In this document: piece by piece, positions 1 through 8,279 of the stretch | How positions within the stretch are numbered: position 1 is the stretch's first letter | How the letters are laid out: the number at the start of each line of letters is the position of its first letter | NCBI GenBank assembly: GCA_004295085.1 | Contig: SHNF01000002.1 | Location: 558,001 to 622,000 of the forward strand | DNA: 64,000 nt | Origin: Planctomycetota bacterium | GTDB taxonomy: Bacteria > Planctomycetota > UBA1135 | Reading direction: 5' to 3' | Translations under genes and position numbers: made by a program | The notes under the pieces: generated by a model | The model's database searches: none | The model's input: only the letters and a program-made list of their open reading frames with translations | What the model was told of the DNA's origin: nothing

Positions 1-2
1 CG

Positions 3-296
3 GCCGACCTGGTGTTCCTGCGCGAGGACTTGCGGGGATTGACGTCCATGCAAGGGCTGGCGCGCCGGACCCGCCGCCAGATCCGGTTCAATCTGTTCTG
101 GTCGGTGTTCTATAACCCTGTTTTCCTGTTCCTCGCCGCCACCGGCCGCCTGACGGCGGTCTGGTGCGCGCTGGCCATGGCCGCCAGCTCGCTTCTGGTG
201 ACGGCCTTGTCCCTGCGCCGGGAACCTGCCGCCGCGAGTGTCGCGGAACCCGCCCCATGGAGCTTCTCGCCCCGGCTCTCGCACTCGGCCTCCTAG
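3..296 (+). CDS. Heavy-metal P-type ATPase, C-terminal fragment (CcoI-like)
   Basis: Only the last ~97 codons are in the window; the frame is open from the first base, so the gene begins upstream. The fragment starts inside the P-domain region that precedes the last two membrane helices (a DLVFLREDL-type stretch), followed by an RxxRQIRFNLFWSVFYN motif. That motif is typical of the segment leading into helix 7 of copper-transporting P1B ATPases. Two hydrophobic segments follow, then a short charged tail. The genes downstream encode a cbb3 oxidase, so this is most likely the CcoI/FixI type that supplies Cu to the oxidase rather than a detoxifying CopA. The 3' end overlaps the next gene by 40 nt. 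The family call is good; the CcoI assignment rests on context. Confidence 0.75.
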   Translation, partial: ADLVFLREDLRGLTSMQGLARRTRRQIRFNLFWSVFYNPVFLFLAATGRLTAVWCALAMAASSLLVTALSLRREPAAASVAEPAPWSFSPRLSHSAS

Positions 297-988
297 GCAG
301 CGCGCACTGCCTGAGCATGTGCGGCGCCTTCGCCGCCGCGATCGGCGCGACTTGCCGTGGCCGCGGGCGGTGGCACTTCGCCTGGCGAATGCTGGCCTAC
401 TGCGGCGGGAAAACCCTGACCTACGTGTTCCTCGGCGTCCTGGTCGCAAGCGCCGGCGCCGGCGCGCTCGACCACGCCGCGTGGGAGGCGTGGCGGCGGG
501 CCGCGCTCTGGCTCGCCGCCGCGTGGGTGGCCCTGGTGGCGCTGCGGGTCGGCGGCTGGCTGCCGGTGCCGCGAGTCCTGGCGCGCCCGCAGGCCGCGCT
601 GGCGCGTGCGCTCGGCCCGCTGCGCGGCGCCGTCGCCTCCTGGCGCCTGCTTCCGGGTCCGCTCGGCGCGGCCGCGCTCGGCTTCCTCAACGGTTTCCTG
701 CCGTGCGGTCTGGTGGTCGCCGGGCTGCTGCTGGCGGCTGCGAGCCCGACGCCGGGGCAAAGCGCCGCCGTCATGGCTGTGTTCGGCGCCGGCACATGGC
801 CCGCTCTCCTGCTGCCGGCGCTGGCCGCGCGCGCCTGCGCCCCGGCGCCGCGGGCCGTGACGCGCCGCGCCTTGGCGTTGCTGCTGCTCGCGTTCGCGGC
901 CGCCGCTGCGTGGCGCGGCAGCACTCCAGGACAGCCGCGGGCCTGCTGCAGCATGCCGGAGCCGGCGCGTACGAGCCGGCCGGCGTGA
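257..988 (+). CDS. TauE/SafE (UreH-like) membrane protein of cbb3 cluster
   Basis: 243 aa, about six hydrophobic segments. The N-terminus has the GxxHCLSMCGxF signature seen in the cytochrome-biogenesis/UreH-like branch of the sulfite exporter TauE/SafE family, and a second copy-like motif NGFLPCG lies mid-protein. Both motifs carry Cys residues that may bind or relay copper. Members of this family often sit beside ccoI/ccoS and are thought to help copper delivery or maturation of cbb3 oxidase; that role is inferred here from position. The ATG at 257 is chosen because it begins directly at the first membrane helix; longer in-frame starts exist within the upstream ATPase gene. It overlaps that gene by 40 nt, so the two are probably co-transcribed. 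Confidence 0.75.
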   Translation: MELLAPALALGLLGSAHCLSMCGAFAAAIGATCRGRGRWHFAWRMLAYCGGKTLTYVFLGVLVASAGAGALDHAAWEAWRRAALWLAAAWVALVALRVGGWLPVPRVLARPQAALARALGPLRGAVASWRLLPGPLGAAALGFLNGFLPCGLVVAGLLLAAASPTPGQSAAVMAVFGAGTWPALLLPALAARACAPAPRAVTRRALALLLLAFAAAAAWRGSTPGQPRACCSMPEPARTSRPA

Positions 989-1031
989 GCAGCCGGTCCA
1001 GAACAGGGTGCTTTCCCTGTAGCTGACTGCG

Positions 1032-2090
1032 GTGCCGGGCGGCAGGCTTGCCCGGGACGCCCTGGATTCCGACGTGTCCTTCCCCCTCCCCCGACTCGTC
1101 CGCGGAATGCCCCTCGTGTTCACTGGCGGTGTTCTCGCATTCGTCGCCACGGGTCCATTCTGGGCCCACCAGACCGCGAGCGCGGGCGTCGGCGCGCCGG
1201 AAGAGCCCACACGGCTGCAAGAGCTCACCGAGCAGTGGGTCGGGGAGCTGTTCCCGGGCGATCCGGCGCTCTTGCAGGAGCATCTCGACGACGCGCGCGC
1301 GCGCCGGCTTGCCGCCGGCCGCCAGGTGTTCCAGGACTACTGCCTGGGCTGCCACGGCGAGCTCGCCGACGGCGCCGGCGCCGCGGCCGCGATGCTGGTG
1401 CCGCGCCCGCGCAACTTCCGCTCCGGCGTGGACGCCGACTCGCCCCCGATCTTCAAGTTCCGCAGCACGGCCTCGGGCGAGGCGCCGCTGCCGCAGGACC
1501 TGGAGAGCACGATCCGCAACGGCCTGCCAGGCTCGTCGATGCCGGCCCACCGCCTGCTCGACCCGAGCGACGTCGCCGCGGCGGCCGACTACCTCCTCTA
1601 CGTGGCCATGACCAGCGAGTTCCGCCAGGCGGTGCGCCTCGGCTACGAGGACGAGGAGCCGGACCTCGCCGACCCCGCCGCGACTGCGGAGTTCTTCACC
1701 GGCACGGTCGCCAGCGAGGCGGAACGGATCGCCGCCCGCTACGTCAGCCCGCGCGTGCTCGCGATCAGCGCCGAGACCCCGAATGACGCCGCGAGCGTGG
1801 CCCGCGGCCGCGAGGTCTACACCCGCCAGGGCTGCTTCGAATGCCACGGCGCGAGCGGCCGCGGCGACGGCTCCTCGTCGGCTGCCCTGCTCGACAACTG
1901 GGGCTTCCCGATCGACCCGCGCGACTTCAGCACCGGCCAGTTCCGGGCCGGCGGCGGCAGCCGCGACCTGTACCTGCGGATCAAGGGCGGCGTGGCCGGC
2001 ACGCCCATGCCGGCCTACGAGGACCTGCCCGAGCCCGAGACCTGGGACCTGATCCACTTCGTGCAGTCGCTGGCGACGGAGGCGCGGTGA
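1032..2090 (+). CDS. Membrane-anchored di-heme cytochrome c (CcoP-like role)
   Basis: 352 aa from a GTG start; ATG at 1107 is an equally plausible start (327 aa) and would begin right at the single N-terminal membrane helix. Two class-I cytochrome c heme sites are visible: CLGCH at about residue 104 and CFECH at about 268. Each is followed by a candidate Met ligand (SSMPAH and TPMPAY). One membrane anchor plus two periplasmic c-hemes is the architecture of CcoP, the electron-entry subunit of cbb3 oxidase, but here the gene precedes ccoN instead of following ccoO, and the two heme domains are widely separated. Its TGA overlaps the ATG of ccoN by 1 nt, so it is translationally coupled to it. 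Confidence 0.8.
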   Translation: MPGGRLARDALDSDVSFPLPRLVRGMPLVFTGGVLAFVATGPFWAHQTASAGVGAPEEPTRLQELTEQWVGELFPGDPALLQEHLDDARARRLAAGRQVFQDYCLGCHGELADGAGAAAAMLVPRPRNFRSGVDADSPPIFKFRSTASGEAPLPQDLESTIRNGLPGSSMPAHRLLDPSDVAAAADYLLYVAMTSEFRQAVRLGYEDEEPDLADPAATAEFFTGTVASEAERIAARYVSPRVLAISAETPNDAASVARGREVYTRQGCFECHGASGRGDGSSSAALLDNWGFPIDPRDFSTGQFRAGGGSRDLYLRIKGGVAGTPMPAYEDLPEPETWDLIHFVQSLATEAR

Positions 2091-3541
2091 TGGAAGCCGA
2101 GCGCGACCGCAAGCTGGTCTGCTACGGGCTGGTGAAGGCGCACATCGCCGCCGCCGCCGTGTTCCTCATGTACGGCCTGCTGGCCGGCTTCCTGTACAGC
2201 CTGCAGTTCCTGAACCGCTATCCGTTCGAGGGCATCGAGTGGCTGTCGCCGGCGCGCGTGCGCATGACGCACACCAACGGCATCGCCTACGGCTTCCTGG
2301 TCAACGGCTTCGTCGGCTGCCTGTACTACGCCGTGCCGCGCCTGACCGGGCGGCGCGTGCTGAGCGAGAAGCTGGGCTGGTTCCTGTGCTGGGCCCTGCA
2401 GTTCACGGTGCTGACCTCCGCGCTCGGCATCCTGCTCGGCCACGGGCAGGCGGTGGAGTGGGGCGAAACGCCGACCGGCTTCGAGCCGGGCTCGCTGCAG
2501 CCGTCCTGGATCCCCGACGACCTCCTGGTGGCCGTGTTCGCGGTCGGCCTGGCCCTGCAGCTCGGCACGCCGCTGGTGCAGGCGCGCGAGAAGCGCCTGT
2601 ACGTGGCCGCCTGGTACATCAGCGCCTCGCTGATCTGGACCATCCTCACCTACGTCATGGGCAACGTGGTGCCGGAGTGGTTTCTGCCCGGCACTTCGGG
2701 CGCGGCCGTGGTCGGCCTCTACATCCACGACCTCGTCGGCCTGTCGGTGACGCCCTGGGGCTGGGGCCTCATGTACTTCTTCGTGCCCCTGATCCTGAAG
2801 AAGCCGATCTGGTCGCACTCGCTCAGCATCATCGGCTTCTGGGCCCTGGCCTTCTTCTATCCGCTGAACGGGGTGCACCACTTCCTGCTCAGCCCGATCC
2901 CGATGTACGTGCAGTACGGGGCGATCCTGAGCACGATCGCCATCGAGGTGGTGGTGACCACGGTTGTGGTCAACTTCTTCGGCACCCTGCGCGGCAGCAC
3001 CGGCGCGATCAAGACCAACCTGCCGGTACGCTGGTTCTACACCGGCATGGTCCTGTACCTGCTGACCTGCCTGCAGTGCGCCTTCCAGACTACGGTCACC
3101 TTCCAGAAGGTGATTCACTTCACCGACTGGGTGGTCGGCCACGCCCACCTGGTGATGTTCGGCGTGTTCACCTTCTGGCTGCTCGGCGTCTTCACCTGGC
3201 TGTGGCCGCGCGTGACCGGCCGCGAGTGGCACAGCCAGAAGCTGCACTACTGGACCTACTGGCTGACCACGATCGGCGTGGTGGCCATGTTCTTCGACCT
3301 GGTGATCGCCGGCCTGATCCACGGCTTCATGCAGGCCGACCTCAACCCGTGGATGGACATCGTGCGCAGCTCGCACTCCTTCTGGTGGGTGCGCACCTTC
3401 ACTGGCGGCATGATCGTCGCCGGGGTCGCGCTCTTCTTCTACAACATGTGGATGACGGCGCGCAGCAGCGGGCCGGCCTACGACGAAGGCCGCCACCAGG
3501 TGGACGCGGGCGGCGTGCCCCTGCAAGCCAGCCATGGATAA
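2090..3541 (+). CDS. ccoN: cbb3-type cytochrome c oxidase subunit I
   Basis: 483 aa, about 12 membrane helices, a normal length for CcoN. This is the catalytic subunit that reduces O2 at a heme b3/CuB centre and pumps protons. Visible ligands: His61 (THTNG, low-spin heme b), His213 (YIHDLVG, CuB), the His263-His264 pair (GVHHFL, CuB), and His351/His353 (VVGHAHL, heme b3 and heme b). Tyr229 in the WGWGLMYFFVP helix fits the cbb3-specific helix-VII tyrosine that cross-links to a CuB ligand. The ATG overlaps the upstream stop (TGATG), and the last codons overlap ccoO by 8 nt, which indicates a tightly coupled operon. Confidence 0.95.
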   Translation: MEAERDRKLVCYGLVKAHIAAAAVFLMYGLLAGFLYSLQFLNRYPFEGIEWLSPARVRMTHTNGIAYGFLVNGFVGCLYYAVPRLTGRRVLSEKLGWFLCWALQFTVLTSALGILLGHGQAVEWGETPTGFEPGSLQPSWIPDDLLVAVFAVGLALQLGTPLVQAREKRLYVAAWYISASLIWTILTYVMGNVVPEWFLPGTSGAAVVGLYIHDLVGLSVTPWGWGLMYFFVPLILKKPIWSHSLSIIGFWALAFFYPLNGVHHFLLSPIPMYVQYGAILSTIAIEVVVTTVVVNFFGTLRGSTGAIKTNLPVRWFYTGMVLYLLTCLQCAFQTTVTFQKVIHFTDWVVGHAHLVMFGVFTFWLLGVFTWLWPRVTGREWHSQKLHYWTYWLTTIGVVAMFFDLVIAGLIHGFMQADLNPWMDIVRSSHSFWWVRTFTGGMIVAGVALFFYNMWMTARSSGPAYDEGRHQVDAGGVPLQASHG

Positions 3542-4313
3542 CATCAAGACCATCTTCTTCGTGGCCGGGATCCTCCTGTTCCTGGTCTCGGTTCTGGCCT
3601 CGGCCGTATTGCCGGTGAGCACGCTGTCCCACATCGAGTTCACCACCATCGACCAGATCGCCGCCGATCCGACCCCGGAGTGGCGCGACCTGGCCGAGCG
3701 CTGGCCGGCGCAGTTCCGCGCCGCCTTCGGAGCCGAAGCGCAGAGCCAGGCCCTGCTCCTGCCCAAGAACATCCGCGAGCGGCCGGCCGACGCCGAGGCG
3801 GTGGCGGCGGCCACCGAGGCCTACGGGCGCGCGCTGGACCGCGGCCGTGACCTCTACATCGGCGAGGGCTGCTGGCACTGCCACAGCCAGTACGTCCGCG
3901 GCGCCAGCAAGGAGGAGCAGCGCTGGGGACCGGTGGCGAGCGCCCAGGAGTACGAGAACGCGCTCTACCTGCCGCAGGTCTGGGGCACGCGCCGGGTCGG
4001 GCCGGACCTGTCGCGCCAATGGGGCACCCACACCAACGACTGGCAGGCGGCGCACCTGCTCGACCCGCGCAGCACATCGCCCGGCAGCGTGATGCCGGCC
4101 TACACCTGGTACTTCGAGCCCAACCCGGACTACCGGCCGGAGGCCGTGGTGCGGGCCGCGGCGGCGCTGCTCGCCGAGCGCGACCGCCCGGCCTACCTGC
4201 GCCAGAACCTGTCCCAGACCCCGATGGTGCCCAACGCCGACGGCCTGGCGCTGATCGCCTACATCCAGTGGCTCGGCTCCTGGAACCCGGAGAGACCGTG
4301 GAACGCCCGCTGA
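3534..4313 (+). CDS. ccoO: cbb3-type cytochrome c oxidase mono-heme subunit II
   Basis: 259 aa. There is one N-terminal membrane helix (about residues 6-28) and a periplasmic cytochrome c domain. The heme site is CWHCH at 113-117 followed by SQYVR, the CcoO/FixO signature; VMPAY near residue 184 supplies the likely Met ligand. A VWGTRRVGPDLS stretch, also typical of CcoO, is present. It passes electrons from the c-type hemes to CcoN. It is translationally coupled to ccoN (8-nt overlap) and overlaps the next small gene by 16 nt. Confidence 0.95.
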   Translation: MDNIKTIFFVAGILLFLVSVLASAVLPVSTLSHIEFTTIDQIAADPTPEWRDLAERWPAQFRAAFGAEAQSQALLLPKNIRERPADAEAVAAATEAYGRALDRGRDLYIGEGCWHCHSQYVRGASKEEQRWGPVASAQEYENALYLPQVWGTRRVGPDLSRQWGTHTNDWQAAHLLDPRSTSPGSVMPAYTWYFEPNPDYRPEAVVRAAAALLAERDRPAYLRQNLSQTPMVPNADGLALIAYIQWLGSWNPERPWNAR

Positions 4314-4597
4314 ACGACCGCGTCCGCTTCTGGCTGACCACGCTGCTCGGCATCGTGACCGTGTGCGCCGGCGGCGCTTTCATCTACAAAGTTGTCGAGT
4401 TCATCACCTCGCTCGAGGACCTGAACATCCTCGGCTTCGCGGTGGCGCCGCTCGCCAACTACTTCTGCGTGGCCGGCGGCTTCTTCTCCCTGCTCATCTG
4501 GGCCTTCCTGAGCGGCCAGTTCAGCGACCCCGAGCAGGCCAAGCTCGACTTCCTGGCCGACCAGGAGCGCTACGACCGCGAGGAGAGCATGCCGTGA
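4298..4597 (+). CDS. CcoS-like cbb3 maturation protein with extra N-terminal helix
   Basis: 99 aa from GTG 4298, overlapping the end of ccoO by 16 nt. There are two membrane helices (about 10-30 and 50-70). The second half, with WAFLSGQFSDPEQ following a hydrophobic segment, resembles the short CcoS/FixS assembly protein, whose hallmark is a helix followed by an SGQFxD segment. Canonical CcoS is about 50-70 aa with one helix, so this version has an additional N-terminal helix of about 40 residues. CcoS is required for cofactor insertion into CcoN. No better start is visible; the CcoS call is by motif and context, not by full-length similarity. Confidence 0.6.
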   Translation: MERPLNDRVRFWLTTLLGIVTVCAGGAFIYKVVEFITSLEDLNILGFAVAPLANYFCVAGGFFSLLIWAFLSGQFSDPEQAKLDFLADQERYDREESMP

Positions 4598-4779
4598 GCG
4601 ACGCCGACTCCAAGCCCGAACCGCCCGACGAAGACCAGGTCGAATACAAGTACGGCCACGGCGGGGTGCCGACCTTGCTCGTGTTCCTCTACATCGGCTT
4701 CCTGATCCTTGGGCTGTTCTACATCCTGGACCACCTGATCCCGTCCTGGTGGAGGCTGGACTGGCACGTGCGGCCTTGA
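4594..4779 (+). CDS. Small single-helix protein of the cbb3 operon
   Basis: 61 aa from GTG 4594, overlapping the previous stop by 4 nt (GTGA). There is a charged, acidic N-terminal part of about 28 residues and one membrane helix (about 30-50) ending in a tryptophan-rich WWRLDW segment. I do not recognise the family. Its size, single helix and position at the end of the oxidase gene cluster would suit a CcoQ-like accessory subunit or a stability factor, but there is no sequence signature to prove it. It is the last gene of the run that begins upstream of the window. Confidence 0.6.
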   Translation: MSDADSKPEPPDEDQVEYKYGHGGVPTLLVFLYIGFLILGLFYILDHLIPSWWRLDWHVRP

Positions 4780-4828
4780 CCGGCCCTACCGTCCGGCGCC
4801 GGAAGACCGGCTGCTAGACTGCACGGAG

Positions 4829-6961
4829 ATGACGCGCGCCAATCCCGCGCAACCGACGCCGCCCGGCACCGGCGCATCGGGCCGGGCGGCGGGCAGCAAT
4901 CCGGAGGAACCCGCGCGGGTGCTGTCGGCCGCGGTCGCGCGCTTCGAGGCGGTCCTGTCCTCGGCGCTCGATCCCATCCTCACGATCGACGCCTACGGCA
5001 TCATTCAATCCGCGTCGAAATCGGTGCAGCAGGTGTTCGGCTACGCGCCGCAGGAGATCATCGGCCAGAACGTCCGCATCCTGATGCCCGAACCGCACCG
5101 CTCGGAGCACGACGGCTACCTGGCCAGCTACCGGCGCACGGGCGCGACCAACATCCTGGGGCGCACGCGCGAGTTCGAGGCCGTGCACCGCTCCGGCCGG
5201 CGCATCCCCATCGAGCTCTCGGTGTCCCGGGTGGATGTCCCCGGGGAAAGGGCGCCGCTGTTCATGGGGATCATCCATGACACCAGCGAGCGCAAGCAGT
5301 CCGAGGAGGAGCTGCGGCTGCTGCAGAACCTGACTCTCACCATCAGCAGCGCCTCGAGCCTGCAGAGCGCGATGACGTTCGCACTGCGCCAGATCTGCCT
5401 GATGACGGGCTGGGCGTACGCGGACGTGTGGCTGCCCGCGCCGGACGGGGAGCACCTGGCGGACGGTCCCGCGTGGCATGACTCCTCCCCTACGCTGGCG
5501 GAGTTCCGGCGGGCCGGCTTGAACGTCCGGGTGAGCCCGGGCCAGGGCCTCGTCGGCCGCGTCTGGCGGTCGCAGCGCGCGGAATGGCTGGAGGAGATCG
5601 CGCGCCTGAGCGCGGAGGACGGCTTCATCCGCCGCGACGCGGCGGTGGCGGCCGGCCTGCACGGGGCGCTGGCGGTTCCCATCATCGCCAACGGCAGCGT
5701 CGTGGCCGTGCTGTGCTTCCTGACGCGCCAGTCCCGGCCGGAGGACCGCCGCCTGGTGACGCTGGTCTCCGCGGCGGTCGCGCCGCTGGGGCCGGTCATC
5801 CTGCAGAAGCACGCCGAGGAGCAGCTCGCGGCGCACCGGCGGCAGCTCGAGGAGACGGTCCGCCAGCGCACGGCCCAGCTCCAGGCCACGCACGAGCAGC
5901 TCCGTGTGGCGGACCGCCTGGCCGCCATCGGCACCCTGGCCGCGGGCCTCGGCCACGACATGCACAACGTGCTCCTGCCGATCCGCTGCCGGCTGGACGC
6001 GCTGGACGCCGCCGAGCTCCCCCGCGGCGCGCACGAGCAGTTCCACGAGGTGCGCCGCTCCATCGAGTACCTGCAGCACCTCGCGGACGGCCTGCATCTG
6101 CTGGCGCTCAACCCCGACGACAACCACGCCGCCTCGGAGACCACGGACCTGGGCGAGTGGTGGGCGCAGGCGCGCGTGGTGCTGGCGCGGGCCCTGCCCA
6201 AGAGCGCCGAGCTCACGGTCGACCTGCCCGCAGGCCTGCCGCGGCTGGCCATCGGCCCGCACGCGCTGACCCAGGCGATCCTCAACCTCGTGGTCAACGC
6301 CGGCGAAGCCATCGACCGCAAGGCCGGCCGCGTGCGCCTGTGGGCCGCTCCCTGCGCGGACGGCCGGGCGCTGCGCGTGGGCGTGACGGACAACGGCAGC
6401 GGCATGCCGGCGGAGGTCCGCGACCATGCGTTCGACCCGTTCTTCACCACCAAGCCCCGGGGCCTGGGGACCGGGCTGGGCCTGGCGCTGGTGCGGGGCG
6501 TGGCGCAGGCCGCGGGCGGGACGGCGACGATCGAATCCGAGCCGGGCCAGGGCACGACCATCGTGCTGGAGCTTCCGGTGGCGGAGAGCGCGGCCACGCC
6601 GGGCGCCGGCGATCCGTCCGGCGCCGGGCTCACGGCGAGCGTCGCGGTCACCGACGAGCGCGCCGCCAGTCTGCTCGAAGCCTTGCTCAGCGCCGCCGGG
6701 CTGCAGGTCGCGCGCCGCGATCCCGCCGGCGATGAGCCCGAGACCGACGTCTGGGTGGTCGAGCCGCGCGACGTCGAGCGCATCGCCCAGGCGCGGCGCT
6801 TCCTGCGCGACCGTCCCGGGCGCCGGATCCTCCTGTTCGGCGCGGGAGGCCGCGAATGGCGGCGCCTGGGCGCCATCGCCATCGAGCGGACCGACGACTT
6901 CGAGGAGATCCGCAAGCGCGTCACCGACGCGGTGGCGGCCGTCGGCCGAGGCGGGCGGTGA
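4829..6961 (+). CDS. PAS-GAF sensor histidine kinase (FixL-like PAS)
   Basis: 710 aa, no membrane helices. Domains in order: PAS (about 35-155) with a QNVRILMPEPHRSEHD segment characteristic of FixL-type PAS domains; GAF (about 165-325); coiled coil (about 328-360); DHp with phosphoacceptor His376 in GLGHDMHN; HATPase with an N-box (NLVVNAGEAID), a G1 box (DNGSGM) and a G2 box (GTGLGLA); and a C-terminal receiver-like domain (about 600-705) that has lost its phosphorylatable Asp (DVWVVEP). In FixL the heme iron is held by a His just before an I-[IL]-G motif; here that position appears to be Asn108. It overlaps the response regulator gene by 4 nt and follows the cbb3 operon, so it probably regulates microaerobic respiration. 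Confidence 0.88.
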   Translation: MTRANPAQPTPPGTGASGRAAGSNPEEPARVLSAAVARFEAVLSSALDPILTIDAYGIIQSASKSVQQVFGYAPQEIIGQNVRILMPEPHRSEHDGYLASYRRTGATNILGRTREFEAVHRSGRRIPIELSVSRVDVPGERAPLFMGIIHDTSERKQSEEELRLLQNLTLTISSASSLQSAMTFALRQICLMTGWAYADVWLPAPDGEHLADGPAWHDSSPTLAEFRRAGLNVRVSPGQGLVGRVWRSQRAEWLEEIARLSAEDGFIRRDAAVAAGLHGALAVPIIANGSVVAVLCFLTRQSRPEDRRLVTLVSAAVAPLGPVILQKHAEEQLAAHRRQLEETVRQRTAQLQATHEQLRVADRLAAIGTLAAGLGHDMHNVLLPIRCRLDALDAAELPRGAHEQFHEVRRSIEYLQHLADGLHLLALNPDDNHAASETTDLGEWWAQARVVLARALPKSAELTVDLPAGLPRLAIGPHALTQAILNLVVNAGEAIDRKAGRVRLWAAPCADGRALRVGVTDNGSGMPAEVRDHAFDPFFTTKPRGLGTGLGLALVRGVAQAAGGTATIESEPGQGTTIVLELPVAESAATPGAGDPSGAGLTASVAVTDERAASLLEALLSAAGLQVARRDPAGDEPETDVWVVEPRDVERIAQARRFLRDRPGRRILLFGAGGREWRRLGAIAIERTDDFEEIRKRVTDAVAAVGRGGR

Positions 6962-7632
6962 GCGTGCCGGACCGCAAGATCCGGGTGCTCTGCGTGGACG
7001 ACCACGCCTTCCTCGCGGAAGGGCTGCGGGCCAGGTTCGCGCTGGAGCGCGACCTCGAATACGCCGGGCGGCTGCCCTCGGCGGAAGGCCTGGTGCAGGA
7101 AGTGCAGCGCCAGCAGCCCGACATCGTGCTGCTCGACATCGAGATGCCCGGTCCCGATCCGTTCGAGGCCGCGGCCGAGGTGCGGCGGCTTTGCCCGCGC
7201 TCCAGGGTGGTCTTCCTGAGCGCGTACGTGCGCGACCATTACGTCAGCGCGGCGTTCAAGGCCGGCGCCTTCGGCTACTTCTCGAAGAGCGACGAGACGG
7301 AGCACATCGTCGACGGCCTGCGCAAGGTGAGCCTGGGCCAGTTCGCCTTCGGGCCCAAGGTCGCCGAGCGCGTCAAGCCCGCCGTGCCGCTGCAGCACGG
7401 ACCCGCCGCCGGCGATGCGCCCAGGACCAAGCTGGATTCCCTGAGCAATCGCGAGCTGGAGGTCCTGCGGCTCATCGGCCGCGGCCTGTCCCGCGGCGAC
7501 ATCGCCAGGACCCTGCATCGCAGCCCCAAGACCATCGACGGCCACCGCGAGCGCATCATGAAGAAGCTCGATATCCACACGAATCCGGAGCTCATCCGCT
7601 TCGCGATCAGCGAGGGCCTGGCCGAGTCGTAG
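6958..7632 (+). CDS. NarL/FixJ-family response regulator
   Basis: 224 aa from GTG 6958, coupled to the kinase gene by a GTGA overlap; an alternative GTG lies at 6964. The N-terminal receiver has the acidic pair in VDDH (residues 13-15), the phosphoacceptor Asp60 in IVLLDIEMP, and a Lys in the FSKSDE position. The C-terminal LuxR-type helix-turn-helix begins LSNRELEVLRLIGRG and contains the SPKTIDGHRERIMKKL recognition region. It is the cognate regulator of the upstream kinase; targets are not shown by the sequence, but the adjacent cbb3 genes are obvious candidates, by analogy with FixL/FixJ. Confidence 0.92.
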   Translation: MSVPDRKIRVLCVDDHAFLAEGLRARFALERDLEYAGRLPSAEGLVQEVQRQQPDIVLLDIEMPGPDPFEAAAEVRRLCPRSRVVFLSAYVRDHYVSAAFKAGAFGYFSKSDETEHIVDGLRKVSLGQFAFGPKVAERVKPAVPLQHGPAAGDAPRTKLDSLSNRELEVLRLIGRGLSRGDIARTLHRSPKTIDGHRERIMKKLDIHTNPELIRFAISEGLAES

Positions 7633-7741
7633 GAGCCGGTCCGGCGCCGGGCACGCGCGCCGGGCAGCGGAAACAGGGCGGTTTCCCCGATGCACGGCGG
7701 GCGGGCGCCTGGAACACTGCCTGCAACGAGGAACCAGGGCC

Positions 7742-8212
7742 ATGGTCACAACTCGCACGACGACGGTTCGGGACATCATGACGCGCGACCCCATCTGCGT
7801 GGATGCTGCCGCGACGATCCGCGAGCTGGCCAGCATCCTCGTCCGCAACGGGATCTCCGGCGTGCCCGTGGTGGGAGCCAACGGCAAGCTCGTGGGCGTT
7901 GCGTCCAAGAGCGACCTGGTGCGGCGCTGCGTCGAAGGCGAGCAGGGGCGCGACCCGCACTACCTCTTCAGCGTCATCTCCGAGCCGGACGCGTACACCA
8001 TGCGCGCGGAGCCGCTCATCCTGGTCGGGGACTTCATGTCCACCGATCCGGTCACCGCCTGCCCGGACGAAAGCGTGGCGGACGTCGCGCACCGCATGGC
8101 CGAGCAGGGCGTGCACCGCCTGATCATCGTGGACGAGGAGCTGCAGCCCATCGGCATCGTCACCACGCTGGACGTCCTGCGCGCCTTTCCCGACGGCACC
8201 AGGAAGCGCTGA
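7742..8212 (+). CDS. Tandem CBS-domain protein
   Basis: 156 aa made almost entirely of one CBS pair (a Bateman module), about residues 8-70 and 90-152, each starting with a V-x-D-[IF]-M motif. Such stand-alone modules bind adenine nucleotides and sense energy state. There is no signal peptide, so it is cytoplasmic. It lies 109 nt downstream of the response regulator on the same strand. Two further stand-alone CBS-pair genes occur at 12.1-13.1 kb, in the opposite orientation. The partner protein it regulates, if any, cannot be told from sequence. Confidence 0.88.
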   Translation: MVTTRTTTVRDIMTRDPICVDAAATIRELASILVRNGISGVPVVGANGKLVGVASKSDLVRRCVEGEQGRDPHYLFSVISEPDAYTMRAEPLILVGDFMSTDPVTACPDESVADVAHRMAEQGVHRLIIVDEELQPIGIVTTLDVLRAFPDGTRKR

Positions 8213-8279
8213 CCGCCCAGCGGGCTGGCTGCCCGCGAACAAGCTCCGAACCTGCACCAGACCCCGGACCCCAAGCTCC

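Noticed and set aside
7669..7686. A 6-bp hairpin between the response regulator and CBS genes
   Set aside because: Short stem with a 6-nt loop and no T-run; such stems are frequent by chance at this base composition.
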